In this document: positions 35,426 through 44,941 of the stretch, in pieces
Layout: the number at the start of each line of letters is the position of its first letter
Numbering within the stretch: position 1 is the first letter of the stretch
DNA from: Gp6-AA40 sp963742105
GTDB lineage: Bacteria; Acidobacteriota; Vicinamibacteria; Vicinamibacterales; UBA2999
Direction of reading: 5' to 3'
NCBI GenBank assembly: GCA_963742105.1
Contig: CAVUKN010000007.1
Span: 1,674,001-1,738,000 of the forward strand
Length of the DNA: 64,000 nucleotides
Notes under the pieces: model-generated
What the model saw: only the letters and a program-made list of their open reading frames with translations
The model's database searches: none
Told to the model about the DNA's origin: nothing
Program-made: the position numbers and the translations under genes

Positions 35426-35692
35426 TCAGTGCGACGTCGTCCCTCCCCGAAATGGGGATTCAGACCGCGCCGCGTTGAACTCATTGACGACTCGCATCCC
35501 TTCGCTCGCCATCTCCCCCACCTTCTCGAAGGTGCGCTGGAAACGGGCGAACTCGTGACGCAGGTCGTCCACCAGTGGCTCGATCCGGTCGCGCATCTCG
35601 CGCCCGCGGTCTGTAAAGAAGAGATAAGCTGCCGCCGCCCCTACCAGGGCCCCGACCACTGCCCCCGCCGTTACTCGCGACTGTTCGTTCAC
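35426..35692 (-). CDS. Short YtxH-domain protein
   Basis: 88 aa: one N-terminal membrane helix (TAGAVVGALVGAAAAYLFF), then TDRGREMRDRIEP and an amphipathic helical region. The TDRGRxxR motif after the helix is typical of YtxH proteins. GTG start with GGAGG about 7 nt upstream. Tandem with a second YtxH gene at 34824 on the same strand. Confidence 0.75.
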   Translation of the reverse strand: MNEQSRVTAGAVVGALVGAAAAYLFFTDRGREMRDRIEPLVDDLRHEFARFQRTFEKVGEMASEGMRVVNEFNAARSESPFRGGTTSH

Positions 35693-35753
35693 ACGCCCTC
35701 CTCGTTGGGCCTCAACGGGAATGTGTATTCCAAAATGAGTGCCACGCTACAGC

Positions 35754-37131
35754 TCAACGTGATGCCGTCGGCTGAGTGGCGAACTGCAGGTCGGACCGGT
35801 CCAGGAACAGCGTGAGCGCCACACCGTCCCAACCGTCAGTTCCTGACGGATTTCCGGGCGCATCGTCTGCCAGCGAGATGAATCCCGTGTGCTGCGGAAG
35901 CAGCCCATATCGACGCAGCAGGTATTCGCGCACCAGACTCGCGCGTGCGCGGCCGACGCGATACCGTTCAGCCTGCGTCCCCGCTGTCGCATATCCCTCC
36001 ACCACCAGCGGGTTGGACGGGAGGTACTTCAGATAGGTCGCCATGGCTGAATCGAGTCGCACCCGACCGTCGGCGGTGATCGCCTCGGTGCCATCCTCGG
36101 TCGTCTCGAGAAACACGGCCGCCGACAGCCAGATGCGCAGGGCTTTCCGTTTGCCGTTTTCGAGCACTCCGTCCCGGTACTCGGCGGGCGAAATATCATC
36201 GAGGTCGAAGTAGCCGCGCCGGTTGAAGAACCCGCGCAGGAGGAAGTTGCGCTTCAGCGCCTCCATGTTGTCCGCGAGATCGGCCGTCGCCTCCGCGCCT
36301 GCGTCAGCGTCATCCGCATGTCGGCCATCAGTCCTTGCGCAGCTCCATCCGACGAGCGAAAGTCCGCGATGGCACGGCGCGCCTCGGCCGTCACGTCGCG
36401 CACGTTCGCCATGACGGCCTGGGTCTGAGCGGCGATCTCCCGCACCTGTCGATACAGCGCGTCGTCCTTGACCAGCTTGCCCAGCGTCCCCTTGCCTTCA
36501 TTGATCCCCGCGAGGATCTCCCGCGTGTCGTTGGAAATCTCGCTGCCGTTGCGAGCGATGGCGGTCAGGTCCGGACGGATGTCGGTCACGAGACCGTTCG
36601 CCTGTTCCGCAATGGAGGCAATCTGCTTGACTGCTGTCTCGGCATCGTCACTCAGGGCGTCGACGGTGGTATTGATCAGCGCGACCGTTTCGCTCGCCTG
36701 GTCGAAGCAGGTCAGACAGAATGAACGGCTCGCGGCTGTTGATGGTTCCGCCATCCACGACCCTCTGGGCCTTGTCGGTGCCGCCGGTGATGTTGACGAA
36801 TACGGCGCCGACAAGGCCTTCCGTCTGCGTGCTCGCGATGGAATCGACGCGAACCAGCTGGTGAAGTTCCTCGCGCACCTCCATCCGCACGCGGAACTTG
36901 CCCTCGGGCGACGGCGGGATCTCGATCGCCGTCACCTCTCCCGCATCGAGGCCCGAGACACGGACGATCGCGCCCGTCTCCAGCTGGCCGAGCCTGCCGA
37001 ACTCCGCGTAGACGGGGAACCGCCGTTCGAACAGCATGCGGCGCTCGCCGATCATGAACAGCGCCACCGTGAACAGCAGCGATTCCCAGGACAACGAACA
37101 CGCCAGCGCCAACCGCTTTCGCGCGATTCAC
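35754..37131 (-). CDS. mlaD: MCE-domain lipid-transport protein MlaD with OmpA-like C-terminus (three frameshift sites)
   Basis: About 458 aa after correction. GTG 37131 (GGAGG upstream) begins MNRAKAVGAGVFVVLG, a single membrane anchor. The MCE domain follows (EFGRLGQLETGAIVRVSGL, GLVGAVFVNI; about 35-120), then a long helical region (about 150-280; e.g. DIRPDLTAIARNGSEI). The C-terminal part (VVEGYATAGTQ, YRVGRARASLVREYLLRRYG) resembles an OmpA-like peptidoglycan-binding domain. Frame changes occur near 37098, 36745 and 36260. Third gene of mlaEFD; it binds lipid between inner membrane and envelope. Confidence 0.8.
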
Positions 37132-37156
37132 CGCCCGATCCCTCCGGCGTCCGTCA

Positions 37157-37889
37157 CTACCCGGCTCCTTCCGATCGCATGAACGCGCGAACCAGCGCGA
37201 TGCTCGCTCCGATCCAGGTCTGCTGCGGTACCCCGCGCGATGATGCGGCCCTCGTGCAGCATGGCGAGCTCGTCGCCGACATGACGTGCGCTCGGGATGT
37301 TGTGAGTCACCACCACGATCGTGGTGCCCTCCTGCTTCAACGTGAGCAGCAGGTCGTCGATCTCGGCGGACGTGATCGGGTCGAGCCCCGCGCTCGGCTC
37401 GTCCACGAGCAGGATGTCGGGATCGAGCGCCATCGCGCGCGCCAGGCCAGCGCGCTTGCGCATCCCGCCGGAGAGTTCGGCCGGCATCTTGTGGTAATCG
37501 CGCTCCAGACCAACGTCCGCGAGCCGGCGCGCGGCGATCTCGCGAATCCGCGGATCGGGCCAGTCGGTGTGACGCCGCAGCGGAAAGGCGACGTTCTCGC
37601 CGACCGTGATCGAGTCGAACAGCGCGGCGTTCTGAAACAGGAACCCCATCCGCTTGCGCACGTTCGCGAGCTCTCGTCCCGTCAGCGACGCGACATCGGC
37701 CCCGTGGACGAGCACGCGTCCCGCGTCCGGCTTCAGCAGTCCGACGATGTGCTTGAGCGTGACGCTCTTGCCGGTCCCGCTCCGACCGAGCAGGCAGAAG
37801 GCCGTGCCGCTCCGCACGTCGATCGTCACGTCGTCGAGCACCGTCCGTCCGGCGAACGACTTCGTGACCTGCTCGAGACGTATAGCCAT
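37157..37889 (-). CDS. mlaF: ABC-transporter ATPase MlaF (one frameshift at the end)
   Basis: 243 aa after correction. Walker A GRSGTGKS (about 35), Q-loop FLFQNAALFDS, signature LSGGMRKRAGLARAMA (MlaF-type GMxKR), Walker B ILLVDEPSAGLDP and H-loop VVTHN. The uncorrected frame reads through to 37128. Removing one C near 37196 gives ...EHALVRAFMRSEGAG and a stop at 37157, matching the normal MlaF C-terminus. Energises phospholipid transport with MlaE and MlaD. Confidence 0.88.
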
Positions 37890-38080
37890 ATCGCCGCCCG
37901 GATGCGACGAGGTCCGCGCCACACTCGAGTCGTCTGGGGCGAGTGTCCGGTCCGTCGCGGGTGGGGCCTTGTCCCGCCTGCGCCAAAGCCCCGGCGACAC
38001 GCGCCAGAGGGACGGGAAGATGGTCGGCGAGCCGGGCGAGCCCGAAACCTGGTACCGCACTCCCCCGTGGGCTCTGTCCG
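37890..38080. other. Gap between mlaE and mlaF
   Basis: 191 bp within an otherwise compact operon. Low-complexity CGGCTCGCC-like words, no gene or terminator recognised. The open frame joining the flanking genes has no homology. Confidence 0.4.
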
Positions 38081-38888
38081 TCATGCCGGAAACACGAAGA
38101 AGATCAGCCGCACCAGCACGACGTTGGTGACGATGATCAGGATCGACGCCAGGACCACGCTGCGGGTCGAGGCGCGGCCAACGCCCTCGGTGCCCTGCGT
38201 CGTGGTGAAGCCCAGGTAAGAGGCGATCGTGCCGATGATCAGCCCGAACACCGCCGTCTTCAGCGTGGCCGGGATGAAATCGCTGGAACTCGATCAGCGA
38301 GAACGCGCGGTTGAAATACAGCTGCCACGACATGCCGCTGACCGCGACTCCGCCATCCAGCCGCCGACGATGCCGCAGAAGTCGGTGACCGTCGTCAGCA
38401 GCGGCATGGCAATGATGCAGGCGACGATGCGGGTGACGGCGAGGAACTTGAACGAGTCGACAGCGACCGCTTCGAGCGCGTCGATCTGCTCGGTCACTTT
38501 CATCGCGCCGAGTTCGGCGCCGATGCCGGCCCCGACGCGCCCAGCCACGAGCAGCGCCGTGACCAGCGGGCCGGTTTCGCGAATCAGCGCGATGGCGAGA
38601 CCTGCCGGGATCAGCGCCTCGGCGCCGAAGCGCTCGAGCGAGGCACGCGTGTGCATCGACAGGACGACGCCGATCGCCAGTCCCGACGTCGCGATCAGTG
38701 GCGCGGAACGCCAGCCGATTTCGATAGATGTGCCGCGCGATCTCCCGAGTTCGTAGGGCGGAAGGAACGCTTCGCCGCAGCGCGCGCACTCCGAACAGAC
38801 TGACCTCGCCGACCCAGGCCAGGGCGGCGAGAACGACGGTGCCGACTCGCTCGAGCACGGCCCATCCGTTCTGCAACGGACGGGCCAT
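38081..38888 (-). CDS. mlaE: ABC-transporter permease MlaE (three frameshift sites)
   Basis: About 268 aa after correction, the typical MlaE length. Pieces: N-terminal ERVGTVVLAALAWVGEVSLF, then SLERFGAEALIPAGLAIALIRETGPLVTALLVAGRVGAGI... which carries the family's RE.GP and GR.G motifs, EQIDALEAVAVDSFKFLAV, and in further frames a C-terminal pair of membrane helices ending at TGA 38081 (FFVFPA). Frame changes lie near 38700, 38340 and 38290. Inner-membrane channel for phospholipid/sterol-like lipids. Confidence 0.82.
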
Positions 38889-38922
38889 AGAGCGCGACAA
38901 GAGGCTGCGAGTGGAGCGTTGT

Positions 38923-40353
38923 CTACTGAGCGGTCGAGTTGGCGGCGTTCGCCGCCGCGCGGGCGGCCGCGCGCTGATCCTTGATCTCGTGCTTCTTCAT
39001 CTTGCTGTAGAGGGTCGGCCGGTAGAGGCCGAGGATCTGCGCGGCCTCCTGCTTGTTCCAGTTGGTCCGCTGCAGCGTCTGCACGATCGCCATCTTCTCG
39101 ATCTCGGCGAGCGTGCGGTGCGGCGGGATCGTGAACTCCTGCGCGGGACTCCCCTCTTCGCGAATCGTTTCCGGCAGATCGTTCGGCTGAATCTCACCCG
39201 TCTTGCACACCAGCACGGCGCGCTCGATGGCGTTCTCGAGCTCGCGCACGTTCCCGGCCCAGCGGTTGCGAATCAGCAGGTGATAGGCCGCAGGTGAAAT
39301 CGAGCGCACGGCCTTCTGGTAGCGCTGGTTGAACTTCGACAGGAAGTGGTTGCAGAGCAGCGGAATGTCTTCGCTCCGCTCGCGCAGCGGCGGCACGCGC
39401 AGGGTGATGGTGTTGATGCGGAAGTAGAGATCCTCGCGCAGCTTGCCCTCGCGCAGCGCGACCTCGAGATCGATGTTGGTCGCGCAGATGAGGCGGAAGT
39501 CGACGTGGACGAGCCGGTCGCTGCCGATCGGCCGGTACTCGCGTTCCTGCAGCACGCGCAGCAGCTTGGTCTGCAGGTAGGACGGCATTTCACCGATCTC
39601 GTCGAGCAGCAGCGAGCCGCTCTCGGCCATCTCGAACAGGCCGACCTTGTCGTTCATCGCGCCGGTGAACGCCCCCTTCTTGTAGCCGAACAGCTCGCTC
39701 TCGATGAGGTCCTTCGGGATCGCCGCGCAGTTGATCTTGATGAACGGCCCCTTGACGCGGTTCGAGTTGTAGTGAATCGCGTTCGCAATCAGCTCCTTGC
39801 CGGTCCCGTTCTCGCCCTGGATCAGGATGTTCGCGTCGCTGGCGGCGACACTTTCGATGAGCTCGAAGAGGTCCTTCATCTTCTTGCTCTGCCCGACGAT
39901 GTTGGCGAAGCTGTACTGGCCGCGAATCTGTTCCTTGAGCTGCTGGTGCTCGGCACGCTCCTGCGAGCGGTCGATGGCCTTGCGGATCATGTCCATCAGG
40001 CCGTCCTGTGTGACCGGCTTTTCGAGGAAATAGAAGGCGCCCGCCTGCCCCGCTTCGACCGCGCGCGCAACGGTCCCGTTGCCGCTGATGACGATGATTT
40101 CAGGCCAGTTGTCGAGTTCCTTGAGCCGGCGCAGCAGCGCGATGCCGTCGACGTCCGGCAGCATCAGATCGGTGACGACCACGTCCGGCCGCCACTGCTT
40201 GAAGATCTCCTCGCCGCGGGTGCCGATGAGGGCCGTCCGGACTTCGTAACCGTCAGCCTCGATGACCATCTTGAGCCACTCGGTCATCGCTGGTTCGTCG
40301 TCGATCGCAAGGACGCGGCGACGACGTTTCGGGGCTGAACTGGCAGTCGGCAT
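38923..40353 (-). CDS. NtrC-type sigma-54 response regulator
   Basis: 476 aa. Receiver domain about 12-125 with PDVVVTDLMLPDVDG (phospho-Asp near 56) and the lysine in FLEKPVTQDG. AAA+ domain about 150-385 with Walker A GENGTGKE, GAFTGA (FGYKKGAFTGAMNDK) and GSLLLDEIGEMP. C-terminal Fis HTH NWNKQEAAQILGLYRPTLYSKM with an Ala-rich tail. AGAGG lies about 8 nt before ATG 40353. It diverges from the leucine-catabolism operon and might control it, but no -24/-12 site was identified between them. Confidence 0.9.
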   Translation of the reverse strand: MPTASSAPKRRRRVLAIDDEPAMTEWLKMVIEADGYEVRTALIGTRGEEIFKQWRPDVVVTDLMLPDVDGIALLRRLKELDNWPEIIVISGNGTVARAVEAGQAGAFYFLEKPVTQDGLMDMIRKAIDRSQERAEHQQLKEQIRGQYSFANIVGQSKKMKDLFELIESVAASDANILIQGENGTGKELIANAIHYNSNRVKGPFIKINCAAIPKDLIESELFGYKKGAFTGAMNDKVGLFEMAESGSLLLDEIGEMPSYLQTKLLRVLQEREYRPIGSDRLVHVDFRLICATNIDLEVALREGKLREDLYFRINTITLRVPPLRERSEDIPLLCNHFLSKFNQRYQKAVRSISPAAYHLLIRNRWAGNVRELENAIERAVLVCKTGEIQPNDLPETIREEGSPAQEFTIPPHRTLAEIEKMAIVQTLQRTNWNKQEAAQILGLYRPTLYSKMKKHEIKDQRAAARAAANAANSTAQ

Positions 40354-40482
40354 CAGGCAACCTCTGGCGCGGGTCAGCCTACCACAACGCGTTTTCGTTC
40401 AATACATTCATCCATCCATTGACCAGTATGCAGACACTTCGTAGGTATTCCATGCGTTCACGCGGGATCCGGGTCGCTGACC

Positions 40483-40488
40483 TATAAT
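40483..40488 (+). promoter_or_regulatory. -10 box of the leucine-catabolism operon
   Basis: A perfect TATAAT 13 nt before ATG 40502, predicting a leader of about 6 nt. No Shine-Dalgarno sequence is visible (the nucleotides before ATG are pyrimidine-rich). Confidence 0.55.
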
Positions 40489-40501
40489 CCGGCCCTCCTC
40501 C

Positions 40502-42111
40502 ATGGAGATCCTCGAGACCCGAATCCGCCCCGACAGTCCAGATTTCCAGGTGAATCGCAACCGCATGACCGCGCTGGTCGACGACCTGCGGACGCGGCTG
40601 GCTCGAGTCCGGCTCGGCGGCGGCGAACGGTACCTGCAGCGGCATCGCGACCAGGGCAAGCTGCCAGTCCGCGAACGGCTGGACCGGCTCATCGACTCCG
40701 GTTCACCATTTCTCGAGCTCTCGCCGCTGGCGGCGTGGGACCTCTACGACGACGATGCCCCTGGCGCGGGCCTGGTGACTGGGATCGGTCGAGTGTCGGG
40801 TCGCGAAGTGATCATCGTCGCCAACGACGCGACGGTGAAGGGCGGCACCTACTATCCGATCACCGTAAAGAAGCACGTGCGCGCCCAGGAAGTCGCACTC
40901 GCCAACCGGCTCGCCTGCATCTACCTCGTGGATTCAGGTGGCGCGTTCCTGCCGCTGCAGGCCGAGGTCATTCCCGGACCGCGATCACTTCGGCCGGATC
41001 TTCTTCAACCAGGCGCGGATGTCCGCTGAAGGGATTCCGCAGATCGCGGTCGTCATGGGGTCGTGCACGGCCGGAGGCGCCTACGTGCCAGCGATGTCGG
41101 ACGAAACGATCATCGTCAAGGGCACGGGGACGATTTTCCTCGGTGGACCGCCGCTGGTGAAAGCCGCTACCGGCGAGGAAGTCACGGCAGAGGATCTTGG
41201 GGGCGCCGACGTGCACACCCGCCTCTCCGGCGTGGCCGACTATCTCGCCGAAGACGATTCACACGCGCTCGAGCTCGCGCGTACGGTCGTGTCCACCCTG
41301 AACCGCGTCAAGACTCTGCCCGCGGATATCACGCTTGCCGAGGATCCGTTGTATGACGCCGATGAGCTGTACGGGATCGTCAACGCGGACGTCCGCAAGC
41401 CGTACGACGTTCGCGAGGTCATCGCCCGTCTGGTCGATGGATCGCGTTTCGACGAGTTCAAGCGACGCTACGCCCCGACGATCGTCACCGGTTTCGCGCG
41501 GCTGCATGGCTTCCTTGTCGGCATCGTCGCCAACAACGGGGTCCTGTTCTCCGAGTCGGCACTGAAGACGACGCATTTCATCGAGATCTGCAACCTGCGT
41601 GGCATCCCGCTGATCTTCCTGCAGAACATCACCGGCTTCATGGTCGGCCGTGAGTACGAGCGCGGCGGCATCGCGAAGGACGGCGCGAAGATGGTGCACG
41701 CGGTCGCCAACTCCGTCGTCCCGAAGTTCACCGTGGTGATCGGCGGATCGTTCGGCGCGGGCAACTACGGTATGTGCGGACGGGCCTACGACCCGCGCTT
41801 CCTCTGGATGTGGCCGAACGCGCGCATCTCGGTCATGGGCGGCGAGCAGGCGGCAAGCGTGCTGACCACCGTCAAGCGCGATCAGCTCGCGCGCGAAGGC
41901 AAGGTACTCTCGGCGGAAGAGGAACGCGCCATTCGCGATCCGATTCTCGACAAATACGAGCGCGAGGGTTCACCGTACTACTCCACCGCGCGGCTGTGGG
42001 ACGACGGGATTCTGGATCCGGCGCAGACGCGCGACAGCGCTGGCGCTCGCGTTGTCCGCGTCGTTCAACGCGCCGATCCCGCCGGCCAAGTTCGGCGTGT
42101 TTCGGATGTAG
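40502..42111 (+). CDS. liuB: Methylcrotonoyl-CoA carboxylase beta subunit (two frameshifts)
   Basis: 535 aa after correction, exactly the usual bacterial length. RHRDQGKLPVRERLDRLID and GTYYPITVKKHVRAQEVA are typical of the MCC/geranyl-CoA carboxylase group. The oxyanion-hole glycines occur in MGSCTAGGAYVPAMSDE and GGSFGAGNYGMCGRAYDPRF. Extra bases lie near 40972 (frame change after EVIPGP) and 42014 (after QTRD). Correcting the second gives ALALSASFNAPIPPAKFGVFRM and a stop at 42111. It transfers CO2 from biotin to 3-methylcrotonyl-CoA in leucine breakdown. Confidence 0.9.
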
Positions 42112-42124
42112 GCACCGGATAGTT

Positions 42125-42913
42125 ATGAGCTACGAACATCTTTTCACCAGACGATCCGGCGCGGTCGAATACCTCGAGCTCAATCGGCCCGAGGTGCGGA
42201 ACGCCCTCAGCGACCACACCGTCCGCGAGCTGACCGCCTGGGCCGAATCGATTGCGGCCGATCGCAGTGTGCGCGCGGTCGTGCTCAGCGGAGCCGGCAA
42301 GGTGTTCTGCGCCGGCGCCGACCTGACGTGGTTCACGGCGATGGCCGGCTACACGCCGGAGGAGAACCTGCGTGACGCGACGCTCGGCGCACGGATGTTC
42401 GATCTTCTGGACTCGTTGCCATGCGTGCTCATCGGTCGTGTCCACGGAGCCGCTCTTGGCGGCGGGTCGGGGCTGGCTTCGGTCTGCGATCTGGTGGTCG
42501 CCGCCGACAACGCAGTGTTCGGGTTTACCGAGGTGAAGCTGGGGATCATGCCGGCGATGATCGCGCCGTACGCCCTGGCGAAAATCGGCCGTTCGGCAGC
42601 GCGCGAACTGTTTCTCACGGGTATGCGCTTCAGTGCCCAGCGGGCCCGCGAGATCGGCCTGGTGCACGCCGTGGTCCCGCTGGCTGGACTGGACGAGAGA
42701 GTCGGTCAGTACGTGGAAGAAGTGCTCTCGGCTGGTCCCGGCGCAATCGCCGAGGCGAAGCAACTGCTGCGCGAGACCTGGTTCCGGCCGCCCCGGGACG
42801 TGCAGGGGCTGATGGCCGAGTCGATCGCCGCACGCCGATCGTCGGCGGAAGCACAGGAAGGCATGCGCGCGTTCCTCGAGAAGCGCTCGCCGTCGTGGAA
42901 GGGCAATCAGTAG
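42125..42913 (+). CDS. liuC: Enoyl-CoA hydratase, probable methylglutaconyl-CoA hydratase
   Basis: 262 aa. Crotonase motifs: VLSGAGKVFCAGADLTW (oxyanion hole), GRVHGAALGGGSGLASVCDLVVA and FGFTEVKLGIMPAMIAPY, with the catalytic-glutamate region. Placement between the two methylcrotonyl-CoA carboxylase subunits, with HMG-CoA lyase downstream, points to the 3-methylglutaconyl-CoA hydratase step. Starts 13 nt after the corrected stop of the beta-subunit gene. Confidence 0.87.
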   Translation: MSYEHLFTRRSGAVEYLELNRPEVRNALSDHTVRELTAWAESIAADRSVRAVVLSGAGKVFCAGADLTWFTAMAGYTPEENLRDATLGARMFDLLDSLPCVLIGRVHGAALGGGSGLASVCDLVVAADNAVFGFTEVKLGIMPAMIAPYALAKIGRSAARELFLTGMRFSAQRAREIGLVHAVVPLAGLDERVGQYVEEVLSAGPGAIAEAKQLLRETWFRPPRDVQGLMAESIAARRSSAEAQEGMRAFLEKRSPSWKGNQ

Positions 42914-42965
42914 TTCCCCGTGCGTTACTGCCTCCGGAGGTCGTCTTCTTCGTGACAGCCAAGCG

Positions 42966-44922
42966 ATGTTCGAGCGCATTCTGATCGCCAATCGCGGCGA
43001 GATTGCCGTCCGCATCATCCGCGCCTGCCGTGAACTCGGCATTGCCGCGGTCGCGGTCTACTCGGATGCCGATGCCCAGGCGCCTCATACGAGGATTGCG
43101 GACCGTGCGGTCCGCATCGGACCCGCGCCGGCGGCGGACAGTTATCTCTCGACGGACGCGATCATCGAGGCGGCGCGCCACACGGCCTGTGACGCGATTC
43201 ATCCCGGATACGGGTTTCTGTCGGAGAACGACGCGTTTGCAGCGCGCTGTGCTGACGCCGGGTTGACGTTCATCGGACCTCCTCCTGAGGCGATGACGAG
43301 CATGGGGTCGAAGGTGGCTGCCCGAGAAATGGCGCAGGGAGCGGGTGTCCCGGTGGTGCCGGGAGAAACGCCCACTGACCAGCGTGACGAGTCGATTGCG
43401 GCCGCGGCGCGACGGGTCGGCTTTCCGCTGCTCCTCAAGCCCTCGGAGGGTGGTGGCGGCATCGGCATGAAGGTGGTGCGCGAGGACAGCGAACTCGTCG
43501 GGGCGATTCAACAGGCGCGGCGCGAGGCCGCCGCGGCATTCGGCGACGGACGGCTCTACGTCGAGCGGCTGGTCGATCACCCCCGTCACGTCGAGATCCA
43601 GATCTTCGCCGACTCGCAGGGAGAGGTGGTCCACCTGTTCGAACGGGAGTGCTCGATCCAGCGCCGGCATCAGAAGATCATCGAGGAGACGCCGTCACCA
43701 GCCGTGACGCCGGCCCTGCGCGCGAGCATGGGCGATGCTGCCGTGTCGATCGCAAGAGCGGCGGGATATCGGAACGCGGGGACCGTGGAGTTCCTGCGTC
43801 GACGGCCGCGGCGACACGGCGCGCTTCTACTTCCTCGAGATGAACACACGACTGCAGGTCGAGCATCCGATTACCGAGCAGGTGGTCGGCGTCGATCTGG
43901 TGCACGCGCAGATCGCCGTCGCGGCCGGGCTGGCCCTGCCGTGGCGACAAGAGAACCTGTCGCAACGAGGGCACGCCATCGAAGCGCGCATCTACGCCGA
44001 AGATGCCGCGCACGGCGACCTGCCGCAGGCAGGTCCGCTGTTGCTCTATCGCGAACCGCGGATGCCAGGGATTCGGGTGGATTCAGGTGTGGTCGAAGGC
44101 GGCGACTAGTCAGCGTTCATTACGATCCGATGATCGCCAAGGTGATTGCCACCGCTGAATCACGGGAGCAGGCGCGCCGGCGTCTGCTGGCGGCGCTGCG
44201 CCAGTTTCCCATTCTGGGCGTGCGGACGAACGTTGCCTTCCTGATCAACATCCTCGAGCACTCACGATTCCAGGCGGGCGACATCGACACGGGGTTCCTC
44301 GACCGTGAGGGCGGGAACGTTCGGCCGCAATCACCGGGTGACACGCCGCCCGGTGTCGAGGCGCTCGCTGCCGCTGTCCGCACCAGCGCGCCGCCTGTCG
44401 CCGCCACCGCCGCGCCCGTGCACGACCCGTGGATCTCACTGCGTGGAGTACGTGTCTAACCTGGAAGGGTCGATCACGTCGCTCGGCAACGGCGCCTTCC
44501 GGATCTCGCGGAGTGACGGCTCGCAGGTCCTCGCCTACGGAGTCGTCGACCGCACGAGGACATGGGTGTTCCTGGACGGCGTCACGTACGTGATCGAGCC
44601 GTCACGCCGGACAGCCACCGGTGCAGGTGCCGACGCCGCTCTGCTGGCGGCGCCGATGCCGGCAACGGTGACGCAGATCCACGTGGACGTCGGCCAGTCG
44701 GTTGCGCCAGCCGACCTGCTGGTGACACTGGAAGCGATGAAGATGGAGTTGCCGATCCGCGCCACCACCACCGGCACCGTCACCGCGATCAATTGCCGCG
44801 TCGGCGAACTGGTTCAACCGGGCCTGCCGCTCATCGAAGTCCGAAACGCCGAAGCAGGAACCGTGAACCCCGAACCGAACCGGATCCGAACCGAACCCGG
44901 ACCGAACGTGAACACGAACTGA
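42966..44922 (+). CDS. liuD: Methylcrotonoyl-CoA carboxylase alpha (biotin) subunit (three frameshift sites)
   Basis: About 651 aa after correction. Biotin carboxylase domain: FERILIANRGEIAVRIIRA, HPGYGFLSEN, the ATP-grasp loop PSEGGGGIGMKVV, ERDCSIQRR-like ECSIQRRHQKIIEE and EMNTRLQVEHPITE. The C-terminal biotinyl domain has EAMKMEL (biotin-Lys) around residue 600. Frame changes: an extra C near 43797, a probable missing base near 44107 (GDYVSVHYDPM) and an extra base near 44450. The last codons (NPEPNRIRTEPGPNVNTN) are encoded by a dispersed intergenic repeat rather than by family sequence. Confidence 0.87.
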
Positions 44923-44932
44923 GAAGCGAGAA
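44904..44932 (+). repeat. 29-nt dispersed repeat, copy 3
   Basis: The same word as at 14845 and 17134, here on the plus strand. It overlaps the stop codon of the biotin-carboxylase gene and ends 9 nt before the next start. GAACC-rich words precede it from about 44864. Confidence 0.75.
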
Positions 44933-44941
44933 GAGAGAAGC

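Noticed and set aside
36468..38219. 583-codon plus-strand open frame across the mla genes
   Set aside because: Composition of an antisense shadow; the minus strand encodes MlaE, MlaF and MlaD motifs.
37128..38900. Single 590-codon MlaE-MlaF fusion protein
   Set aside because: The joined frame between the two has no homology; MlaE motifs are in other frames and MlaF starts at its own ATG 37889.
40354..40501. Sigma-54 (-24/-12) promoter between the regulator and liuB
   Set aside because: No GG-N10-GC pair of acceptable quality; a TATAAT box explains the start better.
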